A stretch of DNA of 64,000 nt from Ctena decussata (lineage: Eukaryota > Mollusca > Bivalvia > Lucinida > Lucinidae). Below are positions 18,481 to 29,995 of this stretch, one piece after another. Under the pieces are notes generated by a model, which saw nothing but the letters and a program-made list of their open reading frames with translations, was not told where the DNA came from and ran no database searches. Numbering within the stretch: the first letter of the stretch is position 1; each line of letters begins with the position of its first letter. The stretch lies in the NCBI GenBank assembly GCA_963989385.1, contig OZ022498.1, positions 105,261,298 through 105,325,297 of the forward strand, in the 5' to 3' direction. A program made the translations under genes and the position numbers.

Positions 18481-18754
18481 TACTTGGCAGTTTTGAACAG
18501 CTCTCTATCATGATCATTACCTGTGTGCTTTGCTTCTGGTAGAGACGATCACGCTTGTTCATCTTCCTTTTGTGACCCAGAAAAGGTTCTTTTTACCTCT
18601 GAGCAGTTTGGATGGCACATGCTTAGCAGTGAGGCTGTCTGTTTCTGCCTTAAACTCTGACCATGACTTTTCAGTACTCTTACCTTCACAGGTAGCAAGA
18701 AAGGTTGACTAGTTGACCAAAAGTCCAGCATTTTCAGCCTCATACTGTCCCAGT

Positions 18755-19035
18755 GTATAAACCAGTCCGCCAATTTTCGCTTCCTGCAGAGACTGTCTAT
18801 CATATTTGGCTTCCGCCGAGACTGTCCGCGATCCCTTGCTTCTGCAGGGACTACCGTCCTCGAAAAATGGCTTCCTGCCTCGGCAGGAAGCAGAATCAGG
18901 CGGACACTTTCTGCAGGAAGCCATTTATGATGTACAGAAGGCTCAGCAGGAAGCAAGAGATCGCGGACAGTCTCGGCGGAACCAAATGTGGCGGACAGTC
19001 TCTGCAGGAAGCAAACATTGACGGACTGGTTATAC
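18755..19035. repeat. long imperfect inverted repeat
   Basis: The left arm (ATAAACCAGTCCGCCAAT, CTTCCTGCAGAGACTGTC, CCGCCGAGACTGTCCGCGAT) is mirrored by the right arm ending GACGGACTGGTTATACC. A smaller palindrome CTTCCTGCCTCGGCAGGAAG lies in the centre (~18,870-18,890). It is probably a foldback/MITE; overlapping ORFs on both strands are artefacts of the symmetry. Confidence 0.85.
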
Positions 19036-19069
19036 CCTGTGTGCTATCCCAGTCAGCCATTGAGTAAAG

Positions 19070-19430
19070 ATGCACTGTCCGTGGTTTTGTCTTTTAAATA
19101 TTTGGTCTGAGTCGGACAACTGCAATAATATTACATTATGATCAGAAAAACCTAGACTAACAGCAACCGAGTCTACTAAAGTAGGACTGTTGGTCAGATA
19201 GAGATCGTTTTTCTCTCGTGTTGGGTCTGACACCATTTGTGTAAGACAGTTGTCGTAAGTACATGTAAGTGATACGAAGTCCTGGTAAAGTTCAAAACTC
19301 TTATAAAATTCTTTAACACTTAATAGATAAAATTGTAGGCTTCTAGGCCACGTCCAATAACTACTCATGCAGAAATTCATGGGCTGAGACAGTACCTTAA
19401 AAACGTCTGATATTTTCATTAAATCCATAT
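19070..19430 (-). pseudogene. non-LTR retrotransposon endonuclease remnant
   Basis: The minus-strand frame contains LTCTYDNCLTQMVSDPTRE, DLYLTNSPTLVDSV and LGFSDHNVILLQL. This is the ordered C-terminal pattern of APE-type endonucleases in LINEs (PTR.., LDL.LTN.P.LV.., SDH). The conserved SDHD is SDHN here and a short gap removed part of the LDL motif. There is no RT domain beside it. It is not the same LINE as the RTE at 53-56 kb. Confidence 0.75.
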
Positions 19431-19724
19431 ATTACAGATTAAACAATAATTGTCAGACAGAGGCCTCTTGTGAATTGCCGCTTTATTACCGATTCCTGTG
19501 CAGTCTTTGTATAAGCTGTTTCAATTTGTCCGAGAGTCTCCAGCGACTCGTACTGTGATGGATTTAATGAAATAATTTTATTACATAAGCTAGTTTGATT
19601 TCTGGTTATTAGATAGCGTTGGCATTTATTGAAAGGAATACGCCAGTGAAAACCAGAATCAATGTTTCACACAAAAAAATGATGGATGTACTTCAGATAT
19701 AATTTGATTTCACGCAGTAGTACA

Positions 19725-19962
19725 TGAGCCGCGAAACACGAGAAAACGAACAATGTGGTTGTGCGCCCAGTGCATACTCAGATCAGCCTGGGCATCCGCC
19801 CAGTCTGATCAGACTCTTCACTAAGCGCTTAAAGAGTAGCTTAGAGTCTAAGCTACCTTCATGCGAACTGCGAAGACTGATCAGACTGGGCGGATGCCCA
19901 GGCTGACCTGAGTCTGCGCTGGGCGCACAACCATATTGTTGGTTTTGTCGTGTCGCGGCTCA
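19725..19962. mobile_element. MITE family M, copy 1
   Basis: 238 bp bounded by TGAGCCGCG ... CGCGGCTCA. The arms are inverted over most of their length (CACGAGAAAACGAACAATG against CATATTGTTGGTTTTGTCG; CTGGGCATCCGCCCAGTCTG against CAGACTGGGCGGATGCCCAG), so the whole element can fold. Related copies are at 20.1, 22.4, 32.9, 41.2/42.3, 57.1 and 57.8 kb. There is no coding capacity. Confidence 0.93.
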
Positions 19963-20131
19963 CACATTGATGCTTGCAAGTATTAACCGCATTACTTTCA
20001 ATATTGGAAACGGGATATCTGAACCAATAGGATAACCCAAATTGGACAGCTCTCGAAGGAAAGTCTAATCAAGGGCTACATGGTTCGTCGGATAGCCAAC
20101 AGTTTAATATAATGTCTTCCGATAAGACAAA

Positions 20132-20357
20132 TGGGCCGCAACACGACAAAACCAACAAAGTGGCATGTGCGCCACACAAAAACTCAGATCAGTCTGAACA
20201 TCCGCTCAGTCTGATCGGAGTCTTCGCTCTCGACATCCCTTAGTTACCCTTTAAGCGCACAGCACAGACTCTGATCAGAATGGGCGGATGTCCAGGCTGG
20301 CCTGAGTCTTCGCTGGGTGCACATGCCACTTTGTTGGTTTTGTCGTGTCGCGGCTCA
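20132..20357. mobile_element. MITE family M, copy 2
   Basis: Bounded by TGGGCCGCAACACGAC and GTCGTGTCGCGGCTCA; the left end is mutated. It carries GGCATGTGCGCC in place of GGTTGTGCGCCC, a subtype shared with the copies at 32.9 and 41.2 kb. Confidence 0.92.
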
Positions 20358-21030
20358 AATGTACTGATTGAAAAGTACATTGCATGATGGTTAAGGTGCG
20401 CAAATACACAGAATTACGAATTAGGTAAAAGTAATTGTTATTGGTCTGCAAGAGAGAAGGTCAAGAAAACCCCCTTTAGTTCCTGTAAAGTATTGCCTTC
20501 TGTGTGTTATTCAAATCTTTTCCATTGTGAATCCATTTCTAGGATGCTTCACGGCAATCAGATTTGAATATACCCGAACAAACTGGAATACAACTGTTTG
20601 AAGTGTTTGTCTGAACTGATACCTGTGCTGAGCAAGGAATTTCTTCAAAGTTGTAAATAAAGACATCACAGGGTTCCAAATCATGAGAATATGAGGAAAA
20701 AGGGTAAAATTGTATTTTTTTCGGGCGCTAAACACATTTTTTTTTACAATATCGGAAGCTTATGCTGGTGCATTTCATGAAGCAGGCGGACACATTTGAA
20801 AGCAATTCTTAAGACGCCATTGCATAATATTGTCTTTAGTACAACAGAAAGTATCATTTTTCCTTAAGGTTCAATTGATGCATATTGTTACTGAAGTTTA
20901 CTGAAAGTTGAATTGATGTAAAGAAAAATAGCATTTATAATCTTCTTTACACTGATTCACTTACAATTATTAACCACAAAAAGTCTTCGGTTATTTTTCA
21001 TGGCGCGTATTTTATCATTTCCTAGTTTTC
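20358..21030. other. no gene seen
   Basis: AT-rich DNA. The 74-codon minus-strand ORF at 20,511-20,735 has no recognisable domain. Confidence 0.4.
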
Positions 21031-21034
21031 GAAC

Positions 21035-21975
21035 AGGTTTAAAAGTATGAGCCCAAAGGACATGGTATGATAAGGGCCGTTTTTGGCCCCCATTCAAATT
21101 CTCTTAAAAATGCATGGTTTCTATTGCTTTTCATTTGTGCGTATGGGCACAAGCAAAAATAATATGTTTCGTGTTTGTTAATTCTCAGAATAATATGATT
21201 TCTGACATGCCTACGTTGTTTCAATAAAATGAAGGAAAATTGCGAGAAAACTTGATTTTAATACATATTCCTTTCAAGAAATAAGTCATTTAAAATAACT
21301 TTTGAAAGCTCTTAACAACAGGCTTTTGATGAACTGCTTATATGTAAGATTGCACTGCTAATTACCTGTGCACTGCACAAGGCCTCTCCAGGTACCCCAC
21401 CCACTCAAGTTTGCAAGTCCAGAGACGCTAACCAAAAAATTCCAACAGATCAAAATGAAATGGATACCAGATTATTCCTTGTGTTCTAACTAAGAAAATG
21501 AATACCCACAACATGTGTTTAATTGTCTATGAGCGGAGATATGGGCGTTTTTATGTTGAGAACGCTGGGAAAATGTTCGAAACGCTGCCAGTTTGGTAAC
21601 AAAAAGTTAAAAATAAACATTGAGCCCGGTCTCCAGCACATTTAATATTTTCATGGCATGTAAATAATATTAAAATTTTATCTGTATACAAAATATTAAA
21701 TGTGCTGGAGGCCGGGCTCATATATTTTGAAAGCCACAAAGGCTACCAAATTCGTCATTTTCGTCAGAATCCGTTGGGGGTATGGGTATGTTCAGTACAA
21801 ATATCACAAATATTTTGTGCAAGAACTGCTTAACTTTGTGTTTGCTGTTACATTCAAGGTTTGAACTTCCATGTGAATACATTTTTATCATGGAAATAAG
21901 ACTTTTGAAAAATGAGTTTTCTGGGGGCCAAATATGGGCCTTATCATACCAGGTCCTTTCAACACCTGTTATAAC
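21035..21975. repeat. long-range inverted repeat with inner hairpin element
   Basis: The left part (GGTATGATAAGGGCC near 21,063-21,077, TTTTTGGCCCCC) is mirrored at 21,925-21,951 (GGGGGCCAAATATGGGCC, TTATCATACC). The similarity continues ~60 bp into each arm (CAGGTTTAAAAG against its complement in CAACACCTG). The ~940 bp unit may be a foldback element carrying a nested one at 21,621-21,720. Confidence 0.7.
21621..21720. mobile_element. 100-bp hairpin MITE
   Basis: TGAGCCCGGTCTCCAGCACA ... TGTGCTGGAGGCCGGGCTCA, ~29 bp arms extending into AATATT, one mismatch region. The TGAGCC/GGCTCA tips recall family M, but the inner sequence differs. Confidence 0.9.
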
Positions 21976-22392
21976 ACTAAATTTTGTAAATTTCTTTTGT
22001 TCGAATATGGAACACATTTTCAGCAAATATTAGACAATTGAACGTGACCCTTCGTTAAATATGTGGAATCTATCCTGGTACAATTTTCCTACCTCCCAAA
22101 ATGCGATAAACATTAAAACGAACTCCACATGTAGCTCGTGCTTTATTGCGAGAGGTGAAACCGCGCGTCTCCTGATATCAGATCACTGACTTTTTGACGT
22201 TTTCTTTGGACGTTTCAGACTTGGGACATCCTGATTCTGCAGCGTCTCTGACAGATTCTACACACACCACCAGTGGATTTCTTTGTCCACCTGCGTACGG
22301 CGCCATATAATGCAGCAGAGTCTCCAAGATCTGTGGCAAACTTCGTCAAAAAATTGCTCTGCAACCACCTAGTGTTTTGCCAATATGTATTA

Positions 22393-22629
22393 GAGCCGCG
22401 ACACGACAAAACCAACAATGTGGTTGTGCGCACTGCGCAGACTCAGATCAGTCTAGGTTTCTGCCAAGTTTGATCAGACCCTTCGTTAAGTGCTCAAAGG
22501 GTAGCTAAGGGTTTAAGTTACATTCATGCGGACAGCGAAGACTCTGATCAGACTGGGCGAATGCCCAGGCTGATCTGAGTCTGCGCTGGGCGCACAACCA
22601 CATTGTTTGTTTTCTCGTGTCGCGGCTCA
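22393..22629. mobile_element. MITE family M, copy 3
   Basis: GAGCCGCGACACGACAAAAC ... TCTCGTGTCGCGGCTCA, with inner arms GATCAGTCTAGGTTTCTGCC and CAGACTGGGCGAATGCCCAG. It belongs to the GGTTGTGCGC subtype. Several short ORFs across it on both strands are shadows. Confidence 0.93.
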
Positions 22630-23085
22630 TTACTTTCCGAACAGTCCTCGTGTAAACGCAATACGCTGACAATAAACGGACGATATGCATTACCATCGAA
22701 ATGAAACCGAGGTTGTCTTACCACACAGGCTTTAACTCCTTAAGTCCTTAAAAATCTTGAATTGATCCGAGTTTGAAAATAGGTCAGTCCATAATTTCAA
22801 ATCGGAACAATCTGCAGAACCAAAACATATCTACGAGTACAGGCTTTACAGTATTATAGTATTTCAGTATTACAGTACACTGAATTTTACAAATTGGCCA
22901 ATACTGATGAAAATGTGTTGATTTATTGGGTACCTACTGTAATATCCCGAAATATTCTGACCGAAGTTCCTGAAATGGATCCTAGTCAGGCTGCTTCTAA
23001 AGAAGTGTGATTAGAGTCGCTGTCGTTACAGCCAACTAGACCAACCGATAGCAAACTCAGCTTTCTAAAAACTTATAACAATTCA
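22630..23085. other. no gene seen
   Basis: Nothing recognisable apart from a CAGTATTACAGTA-rich patch near 22,850. Confidence 0.4.
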
Positions 23086-23089
23086 TGTG

Positions 23090-23520
23090 AATGAATAACA
23101 CTTTGAAAGGAAGCAACTGTGCCATTTTCATTTTGCCTTCCTTTTCGACATGGGCCAAGTCTTAACTCTTTAAGCCCCGGTGACGCAATTAGCAAAATTT
23201 GCAAACAGCGTAGATCCTGATGAGGCGGCTTATAATGAGCCGCCTCATCTAGATCTACACTGTTTGCCCTCTAGTCTTTGAATTCTCAATATTAAAAGTC
23301 TTGGACAAGGCATTTTTTTTATTTTTGCAGACGTAAATTTTGTCGTCTGCTTTTTGGTACTGAAAGAGTTAAAGAAAACAAATCCCGCAGGAGATTTTTC
23401 TAATAGTAGATCCCTTTCTGAAGGGGTTTATCACTCAGGGAAGCAAAAGGAAGTCACAAAAGTTGTTTCCCCTTGTAAAATGGCAGAAAAACAAAGAGTG
23501 GTACCCATACACGGGAAAGC
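23090..23520. repeat. dispersed repeat family D with nested MITE
   Basis: The flanks (GGAAGCAACTGTGCCATTTT near 23,109; AGGGAAGCAAAAGGAAGTCA near 23,437; GTACCCATACAC near 23,501) align in order and orientation with 53,038-53,250. The middle, 23,160-23,374, is absent from that copy and is an inserted TIR element (CTTAACTCTTTAAG ... CTGAAAGAGTTAAAG). The inserted element contains a 57 bp hairpin at 23,211-23,267 (GATGAGGCGGCT/AGCCGCCTCATC). Confidence 0.78.
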
Positions 23521-23529
23521 AGTTGGATA

Positions 23530-24140
23530 AACTGTTCCCATGTTTTCGGCACTCATGGTGAATATGTAAACGTTATGGAACGTAATTGTGGAGTACTTAA
23601 ATTTCGTTATCCTCTAATGTCTGAAGTTCTCATCTGACGTTTTATCTGTCTGGGTCAGCCTTGATATAGTAGTCTAATAGGTCTGTGGCTTGATATAGGA
23701 CCTTAGAACATATGAATCCAGTGAAGACTCCATATCTAAATCGCCTAGTAAAGATTTTGATTGTCGCAAACTTGGCCATATCAAAAGACAATGTTGAAAC
23801 AGCGAAGACCGATCGTGGTGGTGTCTTGCTAGTGGCATGTCCTAGGGTATTTTTGTTGTCTCAAGCTCGGCCGACCAAAGCCATAATCAATATTAAAGAG
23901 TTGAGGCATGTAAGGCTAGTTTGATGTCTAAACAAACACTAAGGAACCGAAACAGCCTGTACAATTACAAAACTTGATGTGGACTTTGTTTTAGTGTCCT
24001 GATATTCTGACAACCATTAGCGCAAAAAGCGTATCGCAATGTCTCAAGTAATAATTGTGGAAGTTCCCGTAGATTCTAAGTATAGTTATGCCATGAGGGT
24101 ATAGTTATGCCATGTGGTGGCGATTCTAAAACTTTTACGT
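23530..24140. other. no gene seen
   Basis: A 70-codon plus-strand ORF at 23,712-23,924 has no recognisable domain. A short direct duplication (GTATAGTTATGCCATG, twice at 24,081-24,115) is the only repeat. Confidence 0.4.
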
Positions 24141-24151
24141 GTGTCATTCTA

Positions 24152-24349
24152 GGGGAGAGTCGGGTAACTTCAGACAGGCGGGTAAATTCGGACACTGACA
24201 TTGTTTCCTTTATATGTCAGTTGTTTGGAACTAAAACAAAAATTAGCTGGCCAAACAGAGAAAATCCTGATGAGACGGCTCTGGATTTTCTCTGTTTGCA
24301 TTTGTATGTCCGAACTTACCCGCCTGTCCGAAGTTACCCGACTCTCCCC
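24152..24349. mobile_element. TA-flanked MITE with ~45-bp TIRs
   Basis: GGGGAGAGTCGGGTAACTTC ... GAAGTTACCCGACTCTCCCC, with the arms continuing through GACAGGCGGGTAA and TTACCCGCCTGTC, flanked by TA on both sides. It fits a Tc1/mariner-type non-autonomous element. A second internal hairpin pairs CAGAGAAAATCC with GGATTTTCTCTG. Confidence 0.92.
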
Positions 24350-24593
24350 TAAGCTATTGTAGTAACGTCTTGAATGGAGCTTAATGAGCACGCAACGAAG
24401 AAAGATATCTTTAGATCAGTTTGTCTTTCTCTCCAAGAGTCATTGCTCTTGTTTGCTGATATAAATCATAAAAATTATGAGTTCCTCCATGAGCATAAAA
24501 AGCATTCGCAAGAAAGAACTTCAAGATAGATCAGGTTACATATTTTGACCAATTATCAACTGCACATTAATAAAACTCTCAAACCCTTGATAC

Positions 24594-24835
24594 AGGGGTG
24601 GTCGGGTGGTGCGATGGCGCTGCGTGTAACTTCCATTGCCGGGGCGTCCTACTGATTTGAATAGTAGTAGGCAAGGGTCTACTGTGCTTGCAGTAGGTGG
24701 GGTTTGTTTGGACATTTTTCTCTTTCTCTCGTCGATCATTACTCTCTTCTTTCTCCTTCTCTCTGAAAGACGGCCCGATATAAACTGTGCTTACTGTCTC
24801 AAAGGGCCGTTAAACCCGAAACAACCAACCAACCA
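24594..24835 (+). mobile_element. SINE family S, full-length plus-strand copy
   Basis: It starts GGGGTGGTCGGGTGGTGCGA and contains GCCGGGGCGTCCTACTGATT, CTACTGTGCTTGCAGTAGG and GACGGCCCGATATAAACTG. It ends AAAGGGCCGTTAAACCCGAA followed by an (AACC)n tail. The conserved GGCCGTTAAACCC end with a short simple tail is typical of SINE 3' ends copied by a LINE; the promoter head is not a clear tRNA. Confidence 0.85.
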
Positions 24836-24852
24836 AACTCTTGTTACTAGAT

Positions 24853-25090
24853 TTGTTTGCTGGTTGTTTTGGGTTTAACGGCCCTTTGGGGAAGTATTTC
24901 AGTTTATATCGGGCCGTTTCCCAAAGAGAGTGAGAAAGAAGAGGGAAATGTTAGACGAGAGAAAAATGGCCAATCAACCTCCCTGCACCTACTGCAAGCA
25001 CAGTAGGCCCTTGCCCTACTATTAATCAAATCAGTAGGACGCCCCGGCACTGAGAGATATACCAATCACCACCCAACTACCCCAGTTAAT
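24853..25090 (-). mobile_element. SINE family S, minus-strand copy
   Basis: It mirrors the preceding copy tail to tail: GGTTGTTTTGGGTTTAACGG at the left, CACCTACTGCAAGCACAGTA and CAGTAGGACGCCCCGGCACT further right. This uninterrupted copy defines the empty site for the split SINE at 17.1-18.05 kb. Confidence 0.88.
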
Positions 25091-25499
25091 ACTAGATGTC
25101 ATAAATAATGGACTTGGGGACAAAGTGTTAGAGAGTTTGATGAATAACCTTCTCAATACTCTAACCTGGTAATGTTTTTATGTACTAGCAATAAATCATC
25201 AGAAACGTTTTGTTGAAATTTTATTTGTCTAAATAAATGACCTTTTTGCTATGACGGTGCAAAAAGTTTATTCTGAGAAAAGTAAATTCATCGTCAATAT
25301 GGAAGTACTTATACATAATTAGTTTTCTACTTTGCCTTATCAGTCTGAGTTCATATAAGCTGATATAACCACTGACAGCGTAACACTAAAACCACCGTTT
25401 TAAGCATTCATATAAAGTGATATAGGCAACGACAACGTAACACTAAAACCACCGTGTTTAGAAATAAGTTAAATTTTGTTATTTTGTTCCTGGATACAA

Positions 25500-26210
25500 A
25501 GTAAAAAGATAGGCAATGATCAGGAATTAATACGATACATCCCGCTCTCAAAAATCAATAGGGAAAGAAGCACACACACATGGAAAAATTGACACAAGTT
25601 CACGAAAGACACGCACGGTTAACCGAATGAGCAGCTCTTTCCCAAACAGGTGGCCATTCAGCTACCCTAATCAAAAACAGTATCAACATCTATTTTTATC
25701 TATATATTTTATTTTTAACTTACTAGTGGAGTTGCTTATGTCACAAAAATATGCTCCCGTGTCCACTTTTTGTTAATCAGGGTTTATATACATCAAAATG
25801 TTTGTCAATCTAAGTAGAGTCAGAAAATGGTTCCTTCGAATTTTTTCATGACCTTTATAAGGTCAAGGTCAAGGTCAAATGCACGGCACTATAATTTTTC
25901 ACCTTTATTTCATTTCTCTCCATTTTAAGACATTAATGTCGTGTTTCAAAGGCGTAAATGAATTTAGTTTTATGAAAATTGTCATTTGATGGACGAAATT
26001 AGGAAAACGATAAGAAAAATTGATTTTGGAGAGCTTTAGCGAGCATTTTACGGGTATTCGCAGTACTTTTTCCACATAAATACAATGAAAATAGAGTTGT
26101 ATATAGACTGGGTTGACAAAACAGTCAGTTACAGACTTCGTATGGTATGATATAGCAATCCTTTAAATTATGAAAAATAGGGTTGGGCCCTAACGAATGC
26201 AGTTGTTGCC
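25500..26210. repeat. dispersed repeats: family A part and family B (minus)
   Basis: 25,600-25,680 matches family A (GTTAACCGAATGAGCAGC). 25,720-26,210 is an inverted relative of 35,325-35,800: GTGGAGTTGCTTATGT, CGTGTCCACTTTTTGTTAAT, AAGGTCAAGGTCAAGGTCAA and GCCATGGCAAC all recur in reverse complement there. There is no coding evidence; the 69-codon ORF at 26,197-26,406 is unrecognised. Confidence 0.7.
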
Positions 26211-26559
26211 ATGGCAACCAGTATTTTCGGCCAGCAAACCTTATATCGAGTCGGATTTCTATATCCGCAATGCGCTAGCTGATTCATTTTATGGTCAACC
26301 GTTCGAGATGGAGAAACAAGCTAGTTCTGACGAAATGTCGTCAGAGAAGTCAAGCCACATTGTGACAGTCCATCTCTGGAACGACATTTATGTATCAGCA
26401 ATGTAAAACATTGCACTGCTTTGGCTGTTCTTACAGATGATCAAAGGTTTATTAAGTCGTTAGTTTTCAGAAAGCTAATACTTGTTACAGTCGAGACACA
26501 ATATTGGGGACGTACATACATACGCAATCAAGTACATTTAGACAGACAACCTGAATACA

Positions 26560-26690
26560 ATATACGGGGGTGTCACCCCCCTCCCCCCTTGAATACTGAA
26601 TACCGGTTAAATTTGAGCTTGAATACTGATTACTCTTTAAAAACGGGCTTGAATACTGAATACTATTTAAGGAGTAGCGCAATGTAAAAT
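26560..26690. repeat. GTGTCACCCCC motif with GAATACTG repeats (left)
   Basis: GGGGGTGTCACCCCCC followed by three imperfect ~38 bp units built on TTGAATACTGAATAC. The same combination appears in inverted orientation at 30,190-30,320 (GAATACTGCGTAC units, then GGGGGGTGACACCC). These could be the ends of a ~3.75 kb composite element or two solo copies. Confidence 0.6.
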
Positions 26691-27689
26691 CCTAGTAAAT
26701 ATTAAGAAAACATTTAGCAGCATGCTTAAAAAGGCTGATTTAAATTCATTATAGATTTTGAAGTCAAATGATCAGAAACACTGAATTAAAGTGATTGTTA
26801 AACAATGCAAACCCTAAACAGAATGTTCAGTTTAACAATTCTGCCTCGTTTGTCGTTTCAGTGCAATTTTCAATTGTGTACTCTCCAACTCCTAAACTTG
26901 TTAGCTGTGTTTTCGTCGGTAACAGTCATGCCGAAGCTTCTATCTCTGAGCTCCTATCCCAGGGCCGGTAGGTGAGGTATGAGGAATATGGTGCTGGACA
27001 CTGCGTGCTGTGAAAATAATATCAAAATCCCCTTAGCATTCTAAATTATTCCATGCTGAATTTAACCATTATTCGCCTTTTCTCCAAACCCCTAAAATGT
27101 ATTCAGGGCAGCCACACATGTAGCTCCAAAATATGCAGGCATGACATGCTTTTTCCTTGTAAATCGGATCTGCATTATCATACCTTTAAAATTCCGATCA
27201 GATATTAGGTAAATTAGTTAAAAGCTGTTCAAAAGGACATGACATTTAGAAGGAATCTCTGCTCAGCGCTGACTGCTGAAAGTCCCCACTTGTCGCCACA
27301 AGTCGCAGCAACTGATTCACCTACAGTTAAATGATGCATGCTCTACCTGAATGCATATAGCCATCAAATTTTCACAAAGTCTTTATTTACAGAAGCCTCA
27401 GTATATAATTTATTGAATGCCTTATTTACAGGAGCCTCGGTGTATATAATTTATTGAATGCCTTACTATTATATATTTTAGGGTTTCGGTTCGAGTTTTG
27501 TCGTCATCATATTTTTTTCACACATAGAAAGCTGGGTAGTTATATCCGCATATTACTAAGAAAATCAGTCCGTGTGTCTGTTTCAGAATTAATGTCACTT
27601 GCTTTGTTTCTTCCTTTACTGCAAATGCTTTTTTACTTGATCTGCCCTTCAAAATACTTTCCATCTACCTAAATACACCCGTTTAGCCG

Positions 27690-28185
27690 GTCAATCCACC
27701 TATTGGAAGCAGTTCACATACTCTTCAATGGGGACACCCATCAGACACTGATAAACCGCAGAACGAGTGGCATTTCTTGAATTGCATCTCTTTCCAGATA
27801 GATGATATTTGAGTTTTTGAAACAGAAAATAGTCGTAGGGAGCCAAGTCTGGCGACAATGGAGGATGTGGTAGGCGGTCTCATCACAACTGACTAAATTG
27901 TTGAAAGCCTCTTTGCTTTTTTGGGGGTATATTTTCAGAAGTTTTTTTTTATTTTGCATTTGCTACACGGGTCCGCTTTTGTTCATCTGTCGACAAATGG
28001 GGTATCCCTCTTGCATTTATTTTCCTAAGTTGAAAATGCTTCTTCAGAATACCATGAACTCGTGCTAACGTTAACCGAGCTAACTGTCTCACTTTAAATC
28101 GGGTATCGTTTTTGAGGATATTGTGCCGGATGTTTTTCGATGTTACTTTTAATTGTTGTTGCAGGGCGACCTGTGTGAGCAGCAT
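27690..28185 (-). pseudogene. mariner-type transposase remnant
   Basis: Cut-and-paste transposase of the Tc1/mariner group, broken. The first piece (27,949-28,185) reads QLARLTLARVHGILKKHFQL, the helix-turn-helix region, then PHLSTDEQKRTRV. After a shift in an A-run near 27,950 a second frame reads LKIYPQKSKEAFNNLVSCDET, where CDET holds the first two catalytic-core acidic residues region. The part between CDET and the third catalytic Asp is deleted. A third frame continues HPPLSPDLAPYDYFLFQKLK with the final Asp and then GVPIEEYVNCF before a stop near 27,700. It cannot be active. TIRs were not located. Confidence 0.9.
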
Positions 28186-28219
28186 CTTTAAGTTGCTCTG
28201 ACGTACACTGTACAGACGT

Positions 28220-29047
28220 TGTTTTCACTGTGTAAACCATATAGAGAACGAAGAGCATGTACTTTTGCTCTGTCCTTTGTCCGAAGATTTAAGAAAAGTA
28301 TGTTTTACTAAAATATTAGAACAACATGGCGATTTTGAGAGAAAACCTTCTACTGAAAATTTGAATTTCATTCTAGATGAATCAGATGATCACACACTCA
28401 GGCAATCAGCAAAGTTTTGTTACGATATCCTCAATAGGCGTAGAAATACGTTATATAAATAGGTTTTATCCAGTTTGTGATATTTGTTCAGAAGGATGTT
28501 GTTTGGTTATGGATCTGGCTATGTCTAGGGCAGCTGGCGGGATCGGGTAAAACTGTACGGTACAGTGTTGCGCGAGCCTGTCAGTTGTACAGGCTAACGC
28601 TCGATCCATGACGAAACAGACTGTTCCTACATAAGTATAATTAATGCAGAACCCGCTGTATGGTAGCAGGACTCTTAGCTTAGTAACATGGTGGGTTTGG
28701 CTTTACCGGGCGTGCCAGCTGCTCGTTTCTATTTTGCCGTCTTGAACGCCGGTCACATTTCATACACATTTCATACACGTAGCCCCAGCTCGTGGTACCC
28801 CTGTCCACTGAGCCCCTGATACGTCTGTGTTTTGCCTTAACCCACTGCCTTGCTGAGTTCCCTCAATTTTTATGAATGTATGTATTTATGTATATATTTC
28901 TGTCTTAGATTCTGTTTTTTAACAGTCTCTCATAGCTCTGTATAGAGCCGCTCTTAACTCATTTTACCAAATGTAATTTTTTTTATATTTGTAATCTGTA
29001 ATTAGAGGTGAGACTTTAATGAAATAATTGAATTGAATTGAATTGAG
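28220..29047 (+). pseudogene. LINE 3' end: ORF tail, UTR and (AATTG)n
   Basis: The plus-strand frame from about 28,235 reads CVNHIENEEHVLLLCPLSED and continues to a stop at 28,462. A C..H....H....C knuckle of the type (E)EHxLxxCPL is common at the C-terminus of non-LTR retrotransposon ORF2 proteins. About 580 bp of non-coding sequence follows and ends in ATAATTGAATTGAATTGAAT, a simple-repeat 3' tail usual for LINEs. The RT and endonuclease parts are missing, consistent with 5' truncation. It abuts the mariner remnant. Confidence 0.7.
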
Positions 29048-29049
29048 TT

Positions 29050-29990
29050 GACAAACGTCTGTGAAGTTGTGAGCGAGATTTTTACCTATGCTGAAACTTT
29101 AGTGATCACTCTATCGATAAGAGGTGGTTTTGAGCCAACATTGCACGATTGGCGACTGACATTAATTTTGGAACACACCTCGTACAGTCAGTCAGCCAGT
29201 CCATTCTTAAGTCACAATTGCCACATCTAACGATGGGAACATGAAAACTTATTGTTGTGGTTGGTATGGTTGGGTACCATATCTAGATGCGCACAAACGT
29301 TTAGCCTCGGGTCCCAGGGATGGGGACGAGTCTATAAATCGATAAATTTCTAACTATTGAACCGATTCAAATGAAGCTTTCTGTGGGCATTTAGGGATTT
29401 AAACTGCATCGTAAATAATACGGTTTGGGAATAGTATGCCTAGTGGTCCCTGGGCAGGGCTGGAACTTAGCCAATGATGTCTTGGCAAATGTTGCGTTAT
29501 ATGAACACTCATGTAGTCACGATACATCCATCAAAATTACTAGACGCTTAAAGTTCGCTGTGCCCTTATGTGCAAGTGGAAAAACGTAAAGATAAGCAAA
29601 AAGATAGTTTACTAAGCTCCCAACACCCAAGAAGGTGGGGTCTTAAACATTATAAAAAATCCATTTTCTTCTAACTAACGACTAAGGAGCCAATACAAAT
29701 GAAACTTTCTGTGATCATTAAAGGATGTAAACATGGATTACCACTTTCAGTTACGTGTGACAACAACATGTACGTTTTGTTTTGGAATAATAGGAATACG
29801 CGCAGGGCCCCCCCCCCCCTGAGAAGGCATGGAACTTCGTGGACCTTGCCAATTTTATTTTGGCAAAATATTGCGTGTAATGAATGCACGCTTTCACTCC
29901 TTGTTTAATTATTAGACACTGACTTTCCTGTTAACTCTAATAAGTGCTTGTACTTTTATAGAAGAGAAAGATTGGCATCAGGCCTCACAC
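29050..29990. other. no gene seen
   Basis: No recognisable domain. A C10 run lies at 29,810-29,819. Two stretches around 29,340-29,410 and 29,640-29,730 look related (AACTATTGAACCGATTCAAATGAA-like versus AACGACTAAGGAGCCAATACAAATGAA), suggesting an old tandem duplication of ~310 bp. Confidence 0.45.
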
Positions 29991-29995
29991 ACTAT

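Noticed and set aside
18549..19067. Overlapping ORFs of 71-135 codons on both strands
   Set aside because: They arise from the long inverted repeat at 18,755-19,035; no domain, and the symmetry explains both strands being open.
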